Origin: Oscillospiraceae bacterium
GTDB taxonomy: Bacteria; Bacillota; Clostridia; Oscillospirales; Ruminococcaceae
Reading direction: 5' to 3'
DNA length: 28,509 nucleotides
NCBI GenBank assembly: GCA_020024475.1
Contig: JAHHTS010000030.1
Location: forward strand, 1 to 28,509
Below are positions 1-6,848 of the stretch, piece after piece (position 1 is the first letter of the stretch; the number at the start of each line of letters is the position of its first letter). Position numbers and translations under genes: made by a program. The notes beneath the pieces are model-generated. The model was not told the origin of the DNA, searched no databases, and saw only the letters and a program-made list of their open reading frames with translations.

Positions 1-626
1 CAATACTACATTTTTTATACTTTTAATTATTTTTTCATATACGTTTTTCATTATAACTATAATATGTTCGAATTCTTTTAATTCATAACAATAATATAAT
101 AGTAAGAATTAAACATAATTTCAAAATTTAAGTTTTTGGTAATGTTATTTCTATTTTATATGAAAAATTAACATAATTTTAGTTTTTCATTATATTCAGA
201 AAAAGTCATTAACCACCATAAGTATAAATTTTTATTTTCATATTTTTGACTATCGTTCGTCAAGTCATTATTTCAAGTTAATTAACTACAAAAATATAGC
301 CTAAGATTACTGATTTAAAAATATTAAATTATTATTTAATATCAACTATAGTTATATCGGTAGTTGGAAACGCGACATAAATCGTTATAACAAAAAGTCA
401 TGAAAGAAAGATTATTTCGAAGTTTTCCATCAATTATGCTTATATAATAATTTCCTTTTATATTTTTATAACAATGAGTTGCCATAGTGTTCAGATTTAT
501 ACAAGTCAATTTTCAAATGTTTCCATGCATTATTCAGCCTATTCAATAATTTTAAGTGTTGTTTCCATTTTTATCCTGAATACTAATCTTTTTGTTCATC
601 ATTTTCATTATTTGTATTATTTAAGC
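1..626. other. Gene-poor AT-rich region downstream of rodA
   Basis: No convincing gene is visible in these 626 bases. The longest short frame I followed is on the minus strand at 485-342: 47 codons from ATG to TGA, starting MATHCYKN, with no ribosome binding site in front. Immediately after its stop lies an all-AT hairpin (arms 321-329 and 334-342, 4-base loop) followed by T's on the minus strand. A second minus-strand frame starts at 51 and runs off the window edge after 17 codons, also without a ribosome binding site. A small inverted repeat, TTGAC-N8-GTCAA, is at 246-263. No terminator for rodA was recognised. The stretch could hold a decayed gene or a small RNA; neither is supported. Confidence 0.5.
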
Positions 627-1751
627 TCATTGCATCCATGAATTAAATAAATTCTTTGGATTATGTCTAGCTACACTTAAAACCAGTCCTATTGCACAAT
701 AAACAACTACAACACTAGTACCACCAGCTGAAAAAAGCGGCAATGTAACACCAATAACTGGAAGTAGGGATAAGTTCATTCCTATGTTGATAACAGTCTG
801 AGCCATTAACATACCAAAAATTCCTACACAAATAAGAGAACCCCGGCTATCGGTACTGCGACGAGCTATAGAAAGTATTCTCATCCATAAAAACAAAATG
901 AGCAAAAGCAACATAACTGTTCCTAAAAAGCCTAAACTTTCTGCTATATAAGAGAAAATAAAATCATTATATGCCAGCGGTGTCGCATTATGGTTATCAA
1001 CCAAAAAACCTTTACCTAAAATTCTTCCAGAACCTATCGAAATTTTGCCCATATTTTGTTGCCATAACACTGAAGAATATTTTTCTGGAGCAAAAAGTGC
1101 AAGTATTCTGTTTTTTTGATACACATCTATTTTATCTGTGAACCATAAAATTGGCAGAGCTATAATGCCACCAGCCGTACACATTCCAATAAATCTCCAG
1201 CTAATTCCTGCTGCAAAAAACATACAAGCTATCATCACAATATAAATAAGAAGTGTTCCAGTATCTTTTTGAATCAAAACAAAAAGTAAAGGTACAAATG
1301 CTATACCAATAAGCTTAACAAGAGTTTTAACCTCATTTATTGTGTATTTATTCTTTTCAAAAAACTCTGATAACGTGAGTATTGTACTTATTTTTAAAAG
1401 TTCACTTGGCTGAAGAGATAGCCCTAATGGCAATTTTATCCATGCCTTATTTGTAGTACCTGGAGGAGCATATCCTATGAACATACACAGAACCATAAGT
1501 CCACAACAAATAGCCATGTGGATTTTCCAAAATTCACATAACTCTTTATAATCTATAAGTGAAATCAAAAAACCAAGTAAAAGCCCAATAATACTTGCAC
1601 CCAGCTGTACTATAACCGGTCTAAAATCATCAAGAAGTGATGTGTGTTTATATATTGAAAACATAGAAAAAACCGATAAACCGCTGCATGTACAACAAAT
1701 TGCAATAAATACTAAATCAGTTTCTTTTATAATTTGCTTAAATCGACTCAA
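627..1751 (-). CDS. rodA: RodA/FtsW (SEDS) family peptidoglycan glycosyltransferase
   Basis: A polytopic membrane protein of 374 residues with about ten hydrophobic segments. SEDS proteins polymerise lipid II into glycan strands, working with a class B penicillin-binding protein. The family signature is clear: a TPLAYNDFIFSYIAESLGF stretch in the large extracellular loop region (compare TPxxxNDFIFxxIAEExGF in RodA) and VIGVTLPLFSAGGTS near the C-terminus. The RodA-like loop, and no cell-division genes nearby, favour RodA over FtsW. An in-frame ATG lies at 1769, but nothing resembling a ribosome binding site precedes it; AGGAG sits 7 bases before a TTG at 1751, so I take TTG as the start. It is divergent from tsaE and appears to be a single-gene unit. 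Family is certain; the RodA label is likely. Confidence 0.88.
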   Translation of the reverse strand: MSRFKQIIKETDLVFIAICCTCSGLSVFSMFSIYKHTSLLDDFRPVIVQLGASIIGLLLGFLISLIDYKELCEFWKIHMAICCGLMVLCMFIGYAPPGTTNKAWIKLPLGLSLQPSELLKISTILTLSEFFEKNKYTINEVKTLVKLIGIAFVPLLFVLIQKDTGTLLIYIVMIACMFFAAGISWRFIGMCTAGGIIALPILWFTDKIDVYQKNRILALFAPEKYSSVLWQQNMGKISIGSGRILGKGFLVDNHNATPLAYNDFIFSYIAESLGFLGTVMLLLLILFLWMRILSIARRSTDSRGSLICVGIFGMLMAQTVINIGMNLSLLPVIGVTLPLFSAGGTSVVVVYCAIGLVLSVARHNPKNLFNSWMQ

Positions 1752-1902
1752 AATAAAACTCCTATACATTATTATATATTATTAAAACATATCTATAATT
1801 AATATACCATATATTTTACAACATTGTAATAAATATTACACTTTTCTCATCTTAATTTTTATGTTATTATATTTATTATTAGAAAATTACGGAGAATTCA
1901 CA

Positions 1903-2334
1903 TTGAACAGCTTTATAACAAATTCAAAAGAAGAAACTATTGCTCTTGCAGAAAAACTTGCATCAAAATTAAAAAATCATGATATTCTGTTTTATATTGG
2001 TGGTTTAGGAATGGGAAAAACAGCTTTCACCCAAGGTCTTTGTAATGGTCTTGGAATCAAAGCAGAAATCACAAGTCCAACATTTTCAATTGTAAATGAA
2101 TATCATGGCAAACCACTTAGCCTTTTTCATTTTGATATGTATAGAATAGAAAATGAAGATCAGCTTTTTAACATAGGATTTGATGATTATTTAGACTATG
2201 ATGGAATATTGGCCATTGAATGGAGTGAAAATATTTCAGATTTTTTCACAGACAATAACATAACAGTTATATTCGAGAAACTGGATGATACAGTTAGAAG
2301 GATTACTATAGAAGGAGTTGATTGCAATTGGTAA
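1903..2334 (+). CDS. tsaE: tRNA t6A biosynthesis ATPase TsaE
   Basis: Small P-loop ATPase (143 residues) that works with TsaB and TsaD in making N6-threonylcarbamoyladenosine at position 37 of ANN-decoding tRNAs, in the cytoplasm. Visible motifs in order: Walker A GGLGMGKTAFTQG, then SPTFSIVNEY, HFDMYRI and AIEWSEN, all typical of the TsaE/YjeE family. An ATG at 1861 is in frame, but GGAG at 1891-1894 lies 8 bases before TTG at 1903, and starting there gives the normal family length and N-terminus (NSFITNSKEET). First gene of a tight operon; it overlaps tsaB. Confidence 0.93.
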   Translation: MNSFITNSKEETIALAEKLASKLKNHDILFYIGGLGMGKTAFTQGLCNGLGIKAEITSPTFSIVNEYHGKPLSLFHFDMYRIENEDQLFNIGFDDYLDYDGILAIEWSENISDFFTDNNITVIFEKLDDTVRRITIEGVDCNW

Positions 2335-3014
2335 TTTTAGGTGTTGACTGCTCATCTAAACAAAGCAGCGTTTGCATAATGAATGATGAAAAAATTATAT
2401 ATACAGCAGTACAAGCAACAAATACAACACATTCACAAAATTTTATGCCTATGATTGATGGTGCTTTAAAAGTATGCGGATTTACACCAAAAGATATAGA
2501 TTTATATGCTGTTACTATCGGTCCTGGTTCTTTTACGGGACTTCGTATAGGCCTTGCTGTAATAAAAGGAATGGCAAGTGCAAATAATACACCTTGTATT
2601 GGAGTATCAAGTTTAAAAGCTTTGGCAAAATCAGTTGATCTTGATGGTATTATTATTCCTGTTTTTGATGCAAGACGCAGACAAATTTACGGATGTATAA
2701 TAGATAATAATCAAGTAGTTGTTGATGATTTTTGTGATAATGTTTCTGTTATCGAAGAATATATTAAAAACACAAAAAAAAGTGTATTTTTTATTGGAGA
2801 TGGCAAAACTTTATGTTATAATACTTATGGCGAATTTTCTAATGTGAAGCTCAATAACATTGAAATGCCTTGTATAGCTATGGGGGCTTGCATTATCGCT
2901 AAAAAAGAATACGAGCTCAATGGAGCAAAAACTCATTTTGATTTATCACCTAGCTACCTGAGACTTTCTCAGGCTGAAAGAGAAATGAAAGAAAAAATGG
3001 AGGAAAAGCAATGA
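2322..3014 (+). CDS. tsaB: tRNA t6A biosynthesis protein TsaB
   Basis: About 230 residues, an ASKHA-fold partner (YeaZ family) of TsaD in the threonylcarbamoyl transfer complex. The N-terminal VILGVDCSSKQSSV is the first phosphate-like strand motif of the family, followed by THSQNFMPMID and the conserved TIGPGSFTGLRIGLAVIKGMA. The C-terminal SPSYLRLSQAER is also typical. The gene overlaps the end of tsaE. Two TTG starts are possible: 2322 (4 bases after AAGGAG) and 2328 (10 bases after it, giving MVILGVD, which fits the family N-terminus better); the spacing does not settle it. Many Clostridia place rimI after tsaB; here rpiB follows with an ATGA overlap. Confidence 0.92.
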   Translation: MQLVILGVDCSSKQSSVCIMNDEKIIYTAVQATNTTHSQNFMPMIDGALKVCGFTPKDIDLYAVTIGPGSFTGLRIGLAVIKGMASANNTPCIGVSSLKALAKSVDLDGIIIPVFDARRRQIYGCIIDNNQVVVDDFCDNVSVIEEYIKNTKKSVFFIGDGKTLCYNTYGEFSNVKLNNIEMPCIAMGACIIAKKEYELNGAKTHFDLSPSYLRLSQAEREMKEKMEEKQ

Positions 3015-3448
3015 TAGTTTTAGCAGCTGACCATGGTGGCTATTTATTGAAAGAAGAAGTAAAAAAACATCTTGATGATATCCATGTTAAGTACATAGAC
3101 TGCGGAACATTCTCAACTGATAGTGTTGACTACCCTGATATGGCTAAACTTGCTTGTGATAAAATTATATCCGGAGAAGCAGAAAAGGGGCTTTTGTTTT
3201 GTGGTACAGGTGTTGGTATTTCTATTGCTGCAAACAAAGTAAAAGGTATAAGAGCTTGTTGTTGCTCTGATACTTTCAGTGCAAAATACACTAGACTTCA
3301 TAATGATGCCAACATACTTGCTATGGGTGGTAGAGTAGTAGGACCAGGCCTTGCATGTGAAATGGTTGATTTATTTTTAACCACAGAATTCGAAGGTGGA
3401 CGTCATCAAAAACGTATTGATAAAATCAAAGCTTTAGAAGAATGTTAA
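3011..3448 (+). CDS. rpiB: Ribose-5-phosphate isomerase B (RpiB/LacAB family)
   Basis: A 145-residue enzyme that interconverts ribulose 5-phosphate and ribose 5-phosphate in the non-oxidative pentose phosphate pathway, supplying ribose for PRPP. The N-terminal AADHGG, the VDYPDMA motif, CGTGVGIS with the presumed catalytic Cys64, and His97 in RLHNDANILAMGGR are all present. Length is normal for RpiB. The ATG overlaps the tsaB stop codon (ATGA), with GGAGG upstream inside tsaB, so translation is probably coupled. The next gene, upp, consumes PRPP. A sugar-phosphate isomerase with a different substrate cannot be excluded, but there is no sugar operon here. Confidence 0.92.
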   Translation: MIVLAADHGGYLLKEEVKKHLDDIHVKYIDCGTFSTDSVDYPDMAKLACDKIISGEAEKGLLFCGTGVGISIAANKVKGIRACCCSDTFSAKYTRLHNDANILAMGGRVVGPGLACEMVDLFLTTEFEGGRHQKRIDKIKALEEC

Positions 3449-3465
3449 TTTGGAGGAAGTAAAAA

Positions 3466-4095
3466 ATGGCAATAACAATGGTTATGGATCACCCACTGGT
3501 ACAGCACAAAGTTGCTATCATGCGTGACAAACACACAGGTACAAAAGCCTTTAAAGAATTAGTTAGCGAATTAGCTACACTTATCACATATGAAGCAACA
3601 AGAGATTTGGCTCTTAAAGATGTTAAAGTAGAGACTCCTGTTGCTACCGCTGAATGCAAAATGCTTGAAGGTAAAAAAATGGCTATAGTTCCAATTCTTC
3701 GTGCTGGTCTTGGTATGGTTGAAGGTGTTCAAACAATTATTCCTGCTGCTAAAGTAGGTCACATTGGTCTTTACCGTGATCCTGAAACTCTTAAACCTGT
3801 TGAATATTACTGCAAAATGCCAGCTGATATTGGTGAAAGAGATGTTTTCGTAGTAGATCCAATGCTTGCAACTGGGGGTTCAGCTTGCGATGCTATCCGT
3901 CTAATTAAAGAAAGAGGCGCTAAAAACATCAAGTTTCTCGGTCTTATCGCTGCTCCTGAAGGTATAAAAGCACTGAGAGAAGCACACCCAGATGTTGATA
4001 TATATGTAGCTGCCCTAGATGAAAAGCTAAATGAACATGGTTATATTGTTCCTGGTCTAGGTGATGCTGGGGATAGAATTTTCGGTACAAAATAA
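3466..4095 (+). CDS. upp: Uracil phosphoribosyltransferase
   Basis: 209 residues, the standard length. It makes UMP from uracil and PRPP in pyrimidine salvage. Visible motifs: MRDKHTGTKAFKELV near the N-terminus, IVPILRAGLGMVEG, the PRPP loop VVDPMLATGGSA, and the C-terminal uracil-site region with YIVPGLGDAGDRIFGTK. GGAGG precedes the ATG by about 9 bases, and the gap to rpiB is 17 bases. It is the last gene of the tsaE-tsaB-rpiB-upp unit and is followed by a clear terminator. Confidence 0.97.
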   Translation: MAITMVMDHPLVQHKVAIMRDKHTGTKAFKELVSELATLITYEATRDLALKDVKVETPVATAECKMLEGKKMAIVPILRAGLGMVEGVQTIIPAAKVGHIGLYRDPETLKPVEYYCKMPADIGERDVFVVDPMLATGGSACDAIRLIKERGAKNIKFLGLIAAPEGIKALREAHPDVDIYVAALDEKLNEHGYIVPGLGDAGDRIFGTK

Positions 4096-4099
4096 ACAA

Positions 4100-4133
4100 A
4101 AAAGACAGTTGGAAATTATCCATCTGTCTTTTT
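4100..4133 (+). terminator. Rho-independent terminator of the tsaE-upp operon
   Basis: Five bases after the upp stop, AGACAG (4103-4108) pairs with CTGTCT (4124-4129). The stem continues as TGG/CCA after one T-T mismatch, with a 7-base loop, and a T run follows. Confidence 0.85.
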
Positions 4134-4161
4134 TATTTTATAATTAATATATAAAATAAAA

Positions 4162-4183
4162 AGGAGTGGTTAAAACCACTCCT
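4162..4183 (-). terminator. Terminator of the feo operon
   Basis: An inverted repeat with arms AGGAGTGG and CCACTCCT lies just past the stop of the Cys-rich peptide gene and is followed on the minus strand by TTTTTATTTTAT. It faces the upp terminator, so the two convergent operons each have their own stop. Confidence 0.85.
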
Positions 4184-4189
4184 AATATT

Positions 4190-4357
4190 CTATTTGGCAT
4201 CGGGACAACTATTTTTGCATTTATTTGCACAAGAGGAACATCCACTGCAAGCGGAGCATCCTATACATTTTGCTCCATTTTTTTTAGCTTTTATGATGTA
4301 GCTCATGGCAAAAACTACAATCACAGTTACCAAAGCCAATATGATTAAATCTGTCAT
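4190..4357 (-). CDS. FeoB-associated Cys-rich membrane peptide
   Basis: A 55-residue peptide read directly from the minus strand and easily missed because of its size. It starts MTDLIILALVTVIVVFAMSY, a single membrane segment (about residues 3-22), then a short basic stretch (KAKKNG), then a cysteine cluster. The cluster has seven Cys in the pattern C-x2-C-x2-C-x2-C-x2-C-x3-C-x3-C, ending PDAK. This architecture matches the FeoB-associated Cys-rich family found after feoB in Firmicutes, thought to assist ferrous iron uptake or metal handling at the membrane. AAGGAGG lies 7-8 bases before the ATG, and the gap to feoB is about 21 bases, so it is cotranscribed. The Cys cluster could bind iron or an Fe-S centre; that is inference. 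Confidence 0.88.
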   Translation of the reverse strand: MTDLIILALVTVIVVFAMSYIIKAKKNGAKCIGCSACSGCSSCANKCKNSCPDAK

Positions 4358-4378
4358 ACCGATACCTCCTTTTAAGCT

Positions 4379-6370
4379 TTATAATTTGTATTCAGATTGA
4401 ATCTGTTTATTTGTTTTGTGTATAAGGTAAACCAAGTATGCAATCATCAATGCTACTGCAATAAGACCTGGGATAAATCCTCTGCCAAGGTTACCTGTAG
4501 TAATAAGTGTACCTATCTGATAAACTGCAAATGCAACTGTGTAACCGGTACCAAATTGAAGTGCGATAGCCCCCCATAACCATTTTTTATCTTTCAATTC
4601 ACTGTTCATAGCACCAATAGCTGCGAAACATGGAGGAGTGAAAAGATTGAACATTAGGAAAGCAAGAGCAACAACTTTTGTAAGTCCCATTACTGTTGCT
4701 ATTTGTGTGTTACCACTACCAATAACAGCAAAATCTTCATCAATAAAGTTTGTAAAACCATAAACAACTGCAAGAGTACCTACAACATTTTCTTTAGCAA
4801 TAAATCCTGTAATAGATGCTGCTGCAAGTTGCCATACACCAAAACCTAAAGGAATAAGTAAAACAGCAAATGGAGATGCAATTGAAGCAAGTATTGAGGT
4901 ACTTTCAGCGCCTTCTTCAACAAGCTGTAGATTCCATGTAAATGATTGCATAATTTGAACTGCTGTGTTACATACAAGTATAATTGTACCAGCTTTTACT
5001 ATATAATCCTTGCCTCTATCAAGCATTGAAAGGAACGCTCTTTTAAGACTTGGTAATTTGTATTCCGGCAATTCCATAATAAAGAATGATTTTCTAAATT
5101 TACTGCCTGTAATTTTTCTAATTAGCAAAGCACCTACAAAAATAAGTGCGATACCAACAAAGTACATAAGTGTGCCTACCCAAGATGCTTCGTTGAAGAA
5201 TGCACCTGCAAATAAAGCAATGACTGGAAGTTTTGCACCACATGGCATAAAAGGTGTCAACATAACAGTTGCTTTTCTTTCTCTTTCATTTCGAATAGTA
5301 CGACAAGCCATAACACCTGGGATAGCACAACCTGTACCGATTACCATAGGTATAATTGATTTACCTGAAAGACCTACTCTTTTAAATATTGGATCCATAA
5401 CAACACTTACTCTTGCCATATAACCACAATCTTCAAGTAAGGCGATAAGAAAGTACATAACCATAACAAGTGGTAAAAATCCTACAACAGCACCTACACC
5501 ACCGATAATACCATCAACTAGCAGAGCTTGCATAAATGGTGAAGCACCCTCAATTAATCCGGCAACCCAACTTTGGAAAGATTCAATCCAACCTACTAAA
5601 ATATCTGCTAGAAACGGTCCTAATTTTGCCTGTGATATATCAAAAACCAAGTACATTACAACTGCAAAAATTGGAATCCCTATCCATTTATTTGTAATAA
5701 TATCATCAAATCTATCTTGAGATGTTTTATCTTTTGTAAGAACTTTACGAGTTTCAACATCTTTAACAATACTATTTACAAATTCAAAACGTTTTCTGTC
5801 TTGTGTTTCTACTGCTGCTTTATCGGTAAGATCAATGTCATCTTGTGTATATTTTGAAATCTGACCTTTACCTTTCAAAGAAGCAGCTGTTTCTACAACT
5901 TTTTTAAGTCCTTTATCTGATGATGAAACTGAAACTGTATTTATCACAGGACATCCAAGTTTTTCACTCAAAGCATTAACATCAATCGTAGTTCCTTTTT
6001 TATCATTTATATCACTTTTATTAAGTGCTACTACAACAGGAATTCCCAGTTCAAGAAGCTGAGTTGTAAAGAAAAGGCTTCTGCTCAAGTTTGTTGCATC
6101 AACTATATTTATGATTGCATCTGGCTTTTCATTTCTTACATATGAACTTGTGATACTTTCCTCTGAAGTAAACGGTGACATTGAGTAAGCACCTGGTAAA
6201 TCAACAGCTATAAGTTCTTCCCCTTTGTCATAAAAATTCTTTTTAATTGGGCTCTCTTTTTTGTCTACGGTAACGCCTGCCCAGTTACCAACGCGCTCAA
6301 TTCTACCAGTGAGCGCATTATACATTGTAGTTTTACCGCTATTAGGGTTGCCTGCCAATGCTATTCTCAT
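4379..6370 (-). CDS. feoB: Ferrous iron transporter FeoB
   Basis: Membrane Fe(II) transporter with a cytosolic N-terminal G-protein domain, 663 residues. GTPase motifs are visible: G1 GNPNSGKTT (residues 7-15), G3 DLPG (57-60), G4 NKSD (117-120). The membrane part contains the gate-type motifs with GTGCAIPGVMACRTI and MLTPFMPCGAKLPVIALFAG, then FIAKENVVGTL and FTPPCFAAIGAM. An ATG seven codons upstream (6391) is in frame, but GAAGGAG ends 8 bases before the ATG at 6370, and starting there places MRIALAGNPNSGKTT at the expected N-terminus. The gene has its own palindromic operator-like sequence upstream, separate from that of feoA, and is followed by a Cys-rich peptide gene. Confidence 0.97.
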   Translation of the reverse strand: MRIALAGNPNSGKTTMYNALTGRIERVGNWAGVTVDKKESPIKKNFYDKGEELIAVDLPGAYSMSPFTSEESITSSYVRNEKPDAIINIVDATNLSRSLFFTTQLLELGIPVVVALNKSDINDKKGTTIDVNALSEKLGCPVINTVSVSSSDKGLKKVVETAASLKGKGQISKYTQDDIDLTDKAAVETQDRKRFEFVNSIVKDVETRKVLTKDKTSQDRFDDIITNKWIGIPIFAVVMYLVFDISQAKLGPFLADILVGWIESFQSWVAGLIEGASPFMQALLVDGIIGGVGAVVGFLPLVMVMYFLIALLEDCGYMARVSVVMDPIFKRVGLSGKSIIPMVIGTGCAIPGVMACRTIRNERERKATVMLTPFMPCGAKLPVIALFAGAFFNEASWVGTLMYFVGIALIFVGALLIRKITGSKFRKSFFIMELPEYKLPSLKRAFLSMLDRGKDYIVKAGTIILVCNTAVQIMQSFTWNLQLVEEGAESTSILASIASPFAVLLIPLGFGVWQLAAASITGFIAKENVVGTLAVVYGFTNFIDEDFAVIGSGNTQIATVMGLTKVVALAFLMFNLFTPPCFAAIGAMNSELKDKKWLWGAIALQFGTGYTVAFAVYQIGTLITTGNLGRGFIPGLIAVALMIAYLVYLIHKTNKQIQSEYKL

Positions 6371-6409
6371 ATAAATATCTCCTTCTTCCAATTCTCTATT
6401 AACTATACA

Positions 6410-6425
6410 GTTAGCTAAAGCTAAC
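6410..6425 (-). promoter_or_regulatory. Operator-like palindrome upstream of feoB
   Basis: GTTAGCT-AA-AGCTAAC is a perfect inverted repeat 40-55 bases before the feoB ATG. Read on the minus strand it extends to AGGTTA-N8-TAAC, the same half-sites and spacing as the palindrome upstream of feoA. The half-site resembles the TTAGGTTA of DtxR/IdeR-type iron boxes, so an iron-dependent repressor is the likely ligand. This is inference from the sequence. Confidence 0.6.
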
Positions 6426-6435
6426 CTTTATTCAA

Positions 6436-6462
6436 AAAAAATAGTGAATTTCACTATTTTTT
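6436..6462 (-). terminator. Hairpin with T run between feoA and feoB
   Basis: A perfect 12-bp inverted repeat (arms 6436-6447 and 6451-6462, 3-base loop) begins at the feoA stop codon and is followed on the minus strand by T's. The stem is AT-rich, only TAGTGA holding G/C, so it may terminate only partially. It would separate feoA from feoB transcription, which fits the second operator downstream. Confidence 0.55.
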
Positions 6463-6676
6463 AAATCAAAATTGATTTTGCCAACTCATTATCAATATTA
6501 TATCGTCCATCTTTAATTGAAACGACCATTCCACCCTTCATATGTGAAACGACTGTAATTGGCTCACCGCTATAACATCCTAAAGAAAAGAGAAAAGATT
6601 TAAGATCTTCATCTCCTTCTGTATTAACATCTTTGATGATATATTCTTGGCTAATATTTGCACTTGTCAAATCCAT
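6461..6676 (-). CDS. feoA: FeoA family protein
   Basis: 71 residues, a small SH3-like protein that works with FeoB in ferrous iron uptake on the cytoplasmic face. The sequence runs MDLTSANISQEYIIKDV, then a region with LGCYSGEPITVVSHMKGGMVVSIKDGRYNIDNELAKSI, which has the FeoA pattern of a glycine-centred turn before ITVV and a C-terminal strand followed by a helix. An in-frame ATG 10 codons upstream is less likely: GGAGGAG sits 8 bases before the ATG at 6676. The Leu-Gly-Cys in place of the common LG-L/I-x-pattern is a minor variation. It is first in the feo locus, with an operator-promoter directly upstream. Confidence 0.9.
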   Translation of the reverse strand: MDLTSANISQEYIIKDVNTEGDEDLKSFLFSLGCYSGEPITVVSHMKGGMVVSIKDGRYNIDNELAKSILI

Positions 6677-6750
6677 AAATCTTTCTCCTCCAATTCTATA
6701 ATCCAATCACGAAATCTCGTTTTTATTCCATATTGTTTGATTACATATAT

Positions 6751-6779
6751 AGGTTAGCATAAGGTAACCTAAAAGTCAA
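6751..6779 (-). promoter_or_regulatory. feoA promoter with embedded iron-box-like operator
   Basis: On the minus strand, TTGACT (6779-6774) is a -35 candidate and TAACCT (6756-6751) stands at the -10 position after 17 bases. A perfect inverted repeat AGGTTA-N8-TAACCT fills 6751-6770, so its right arm is the -10 itself. A repressor bound here would block RNA polymerase. Half-sites resemble DtxR/IdeR boxes, but the spacer is 8 rather than 3 bases. The -10 is weak, as expected of a regulated promoter. Confidence 0.65.
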
Positions 6780-6810
6780 CACTTTTTTTATAAATTGTGA
6801 ATTTTAAAAA

Positions 6811-6838
6811 AAAACGAGGAGTATTTACTCCTCGTTTT
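6811..6838 (-). terminator. Terminator of the SLC1 symporter operon
   Basis: A 13-bp inverted repeat with core CGAGGAGTA/TACTCCTCG lies 10 bases past the symporter stop and is followed by a T run on the minus strand. Confidence 0.87.
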
Positions 6839-6848
6839 GTTATTTCTT

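Noticed and set aside
4166..4348. 60-codon plus-strand reading frame
   Set aside because: It lies opposite the Cys-rich feo peptide and begins inside the feo terminator; it has no ribosome binding site. The minus-strand gene explains the region.
5010..5423. 137-codon plus-strand frame inside feoB
   Set aside because: Antisense shadow of the feoB membrane domain; no ribosome binding site and no recognisable protein features.
6751..6770. Classic DtxR/IdeR box upstream of feoA
   Set aside because: Half-sites fit, but the spacer is 8 bases instead of 3, so the exact consensus is not met. Kept only as an iron-box-like palindrome.
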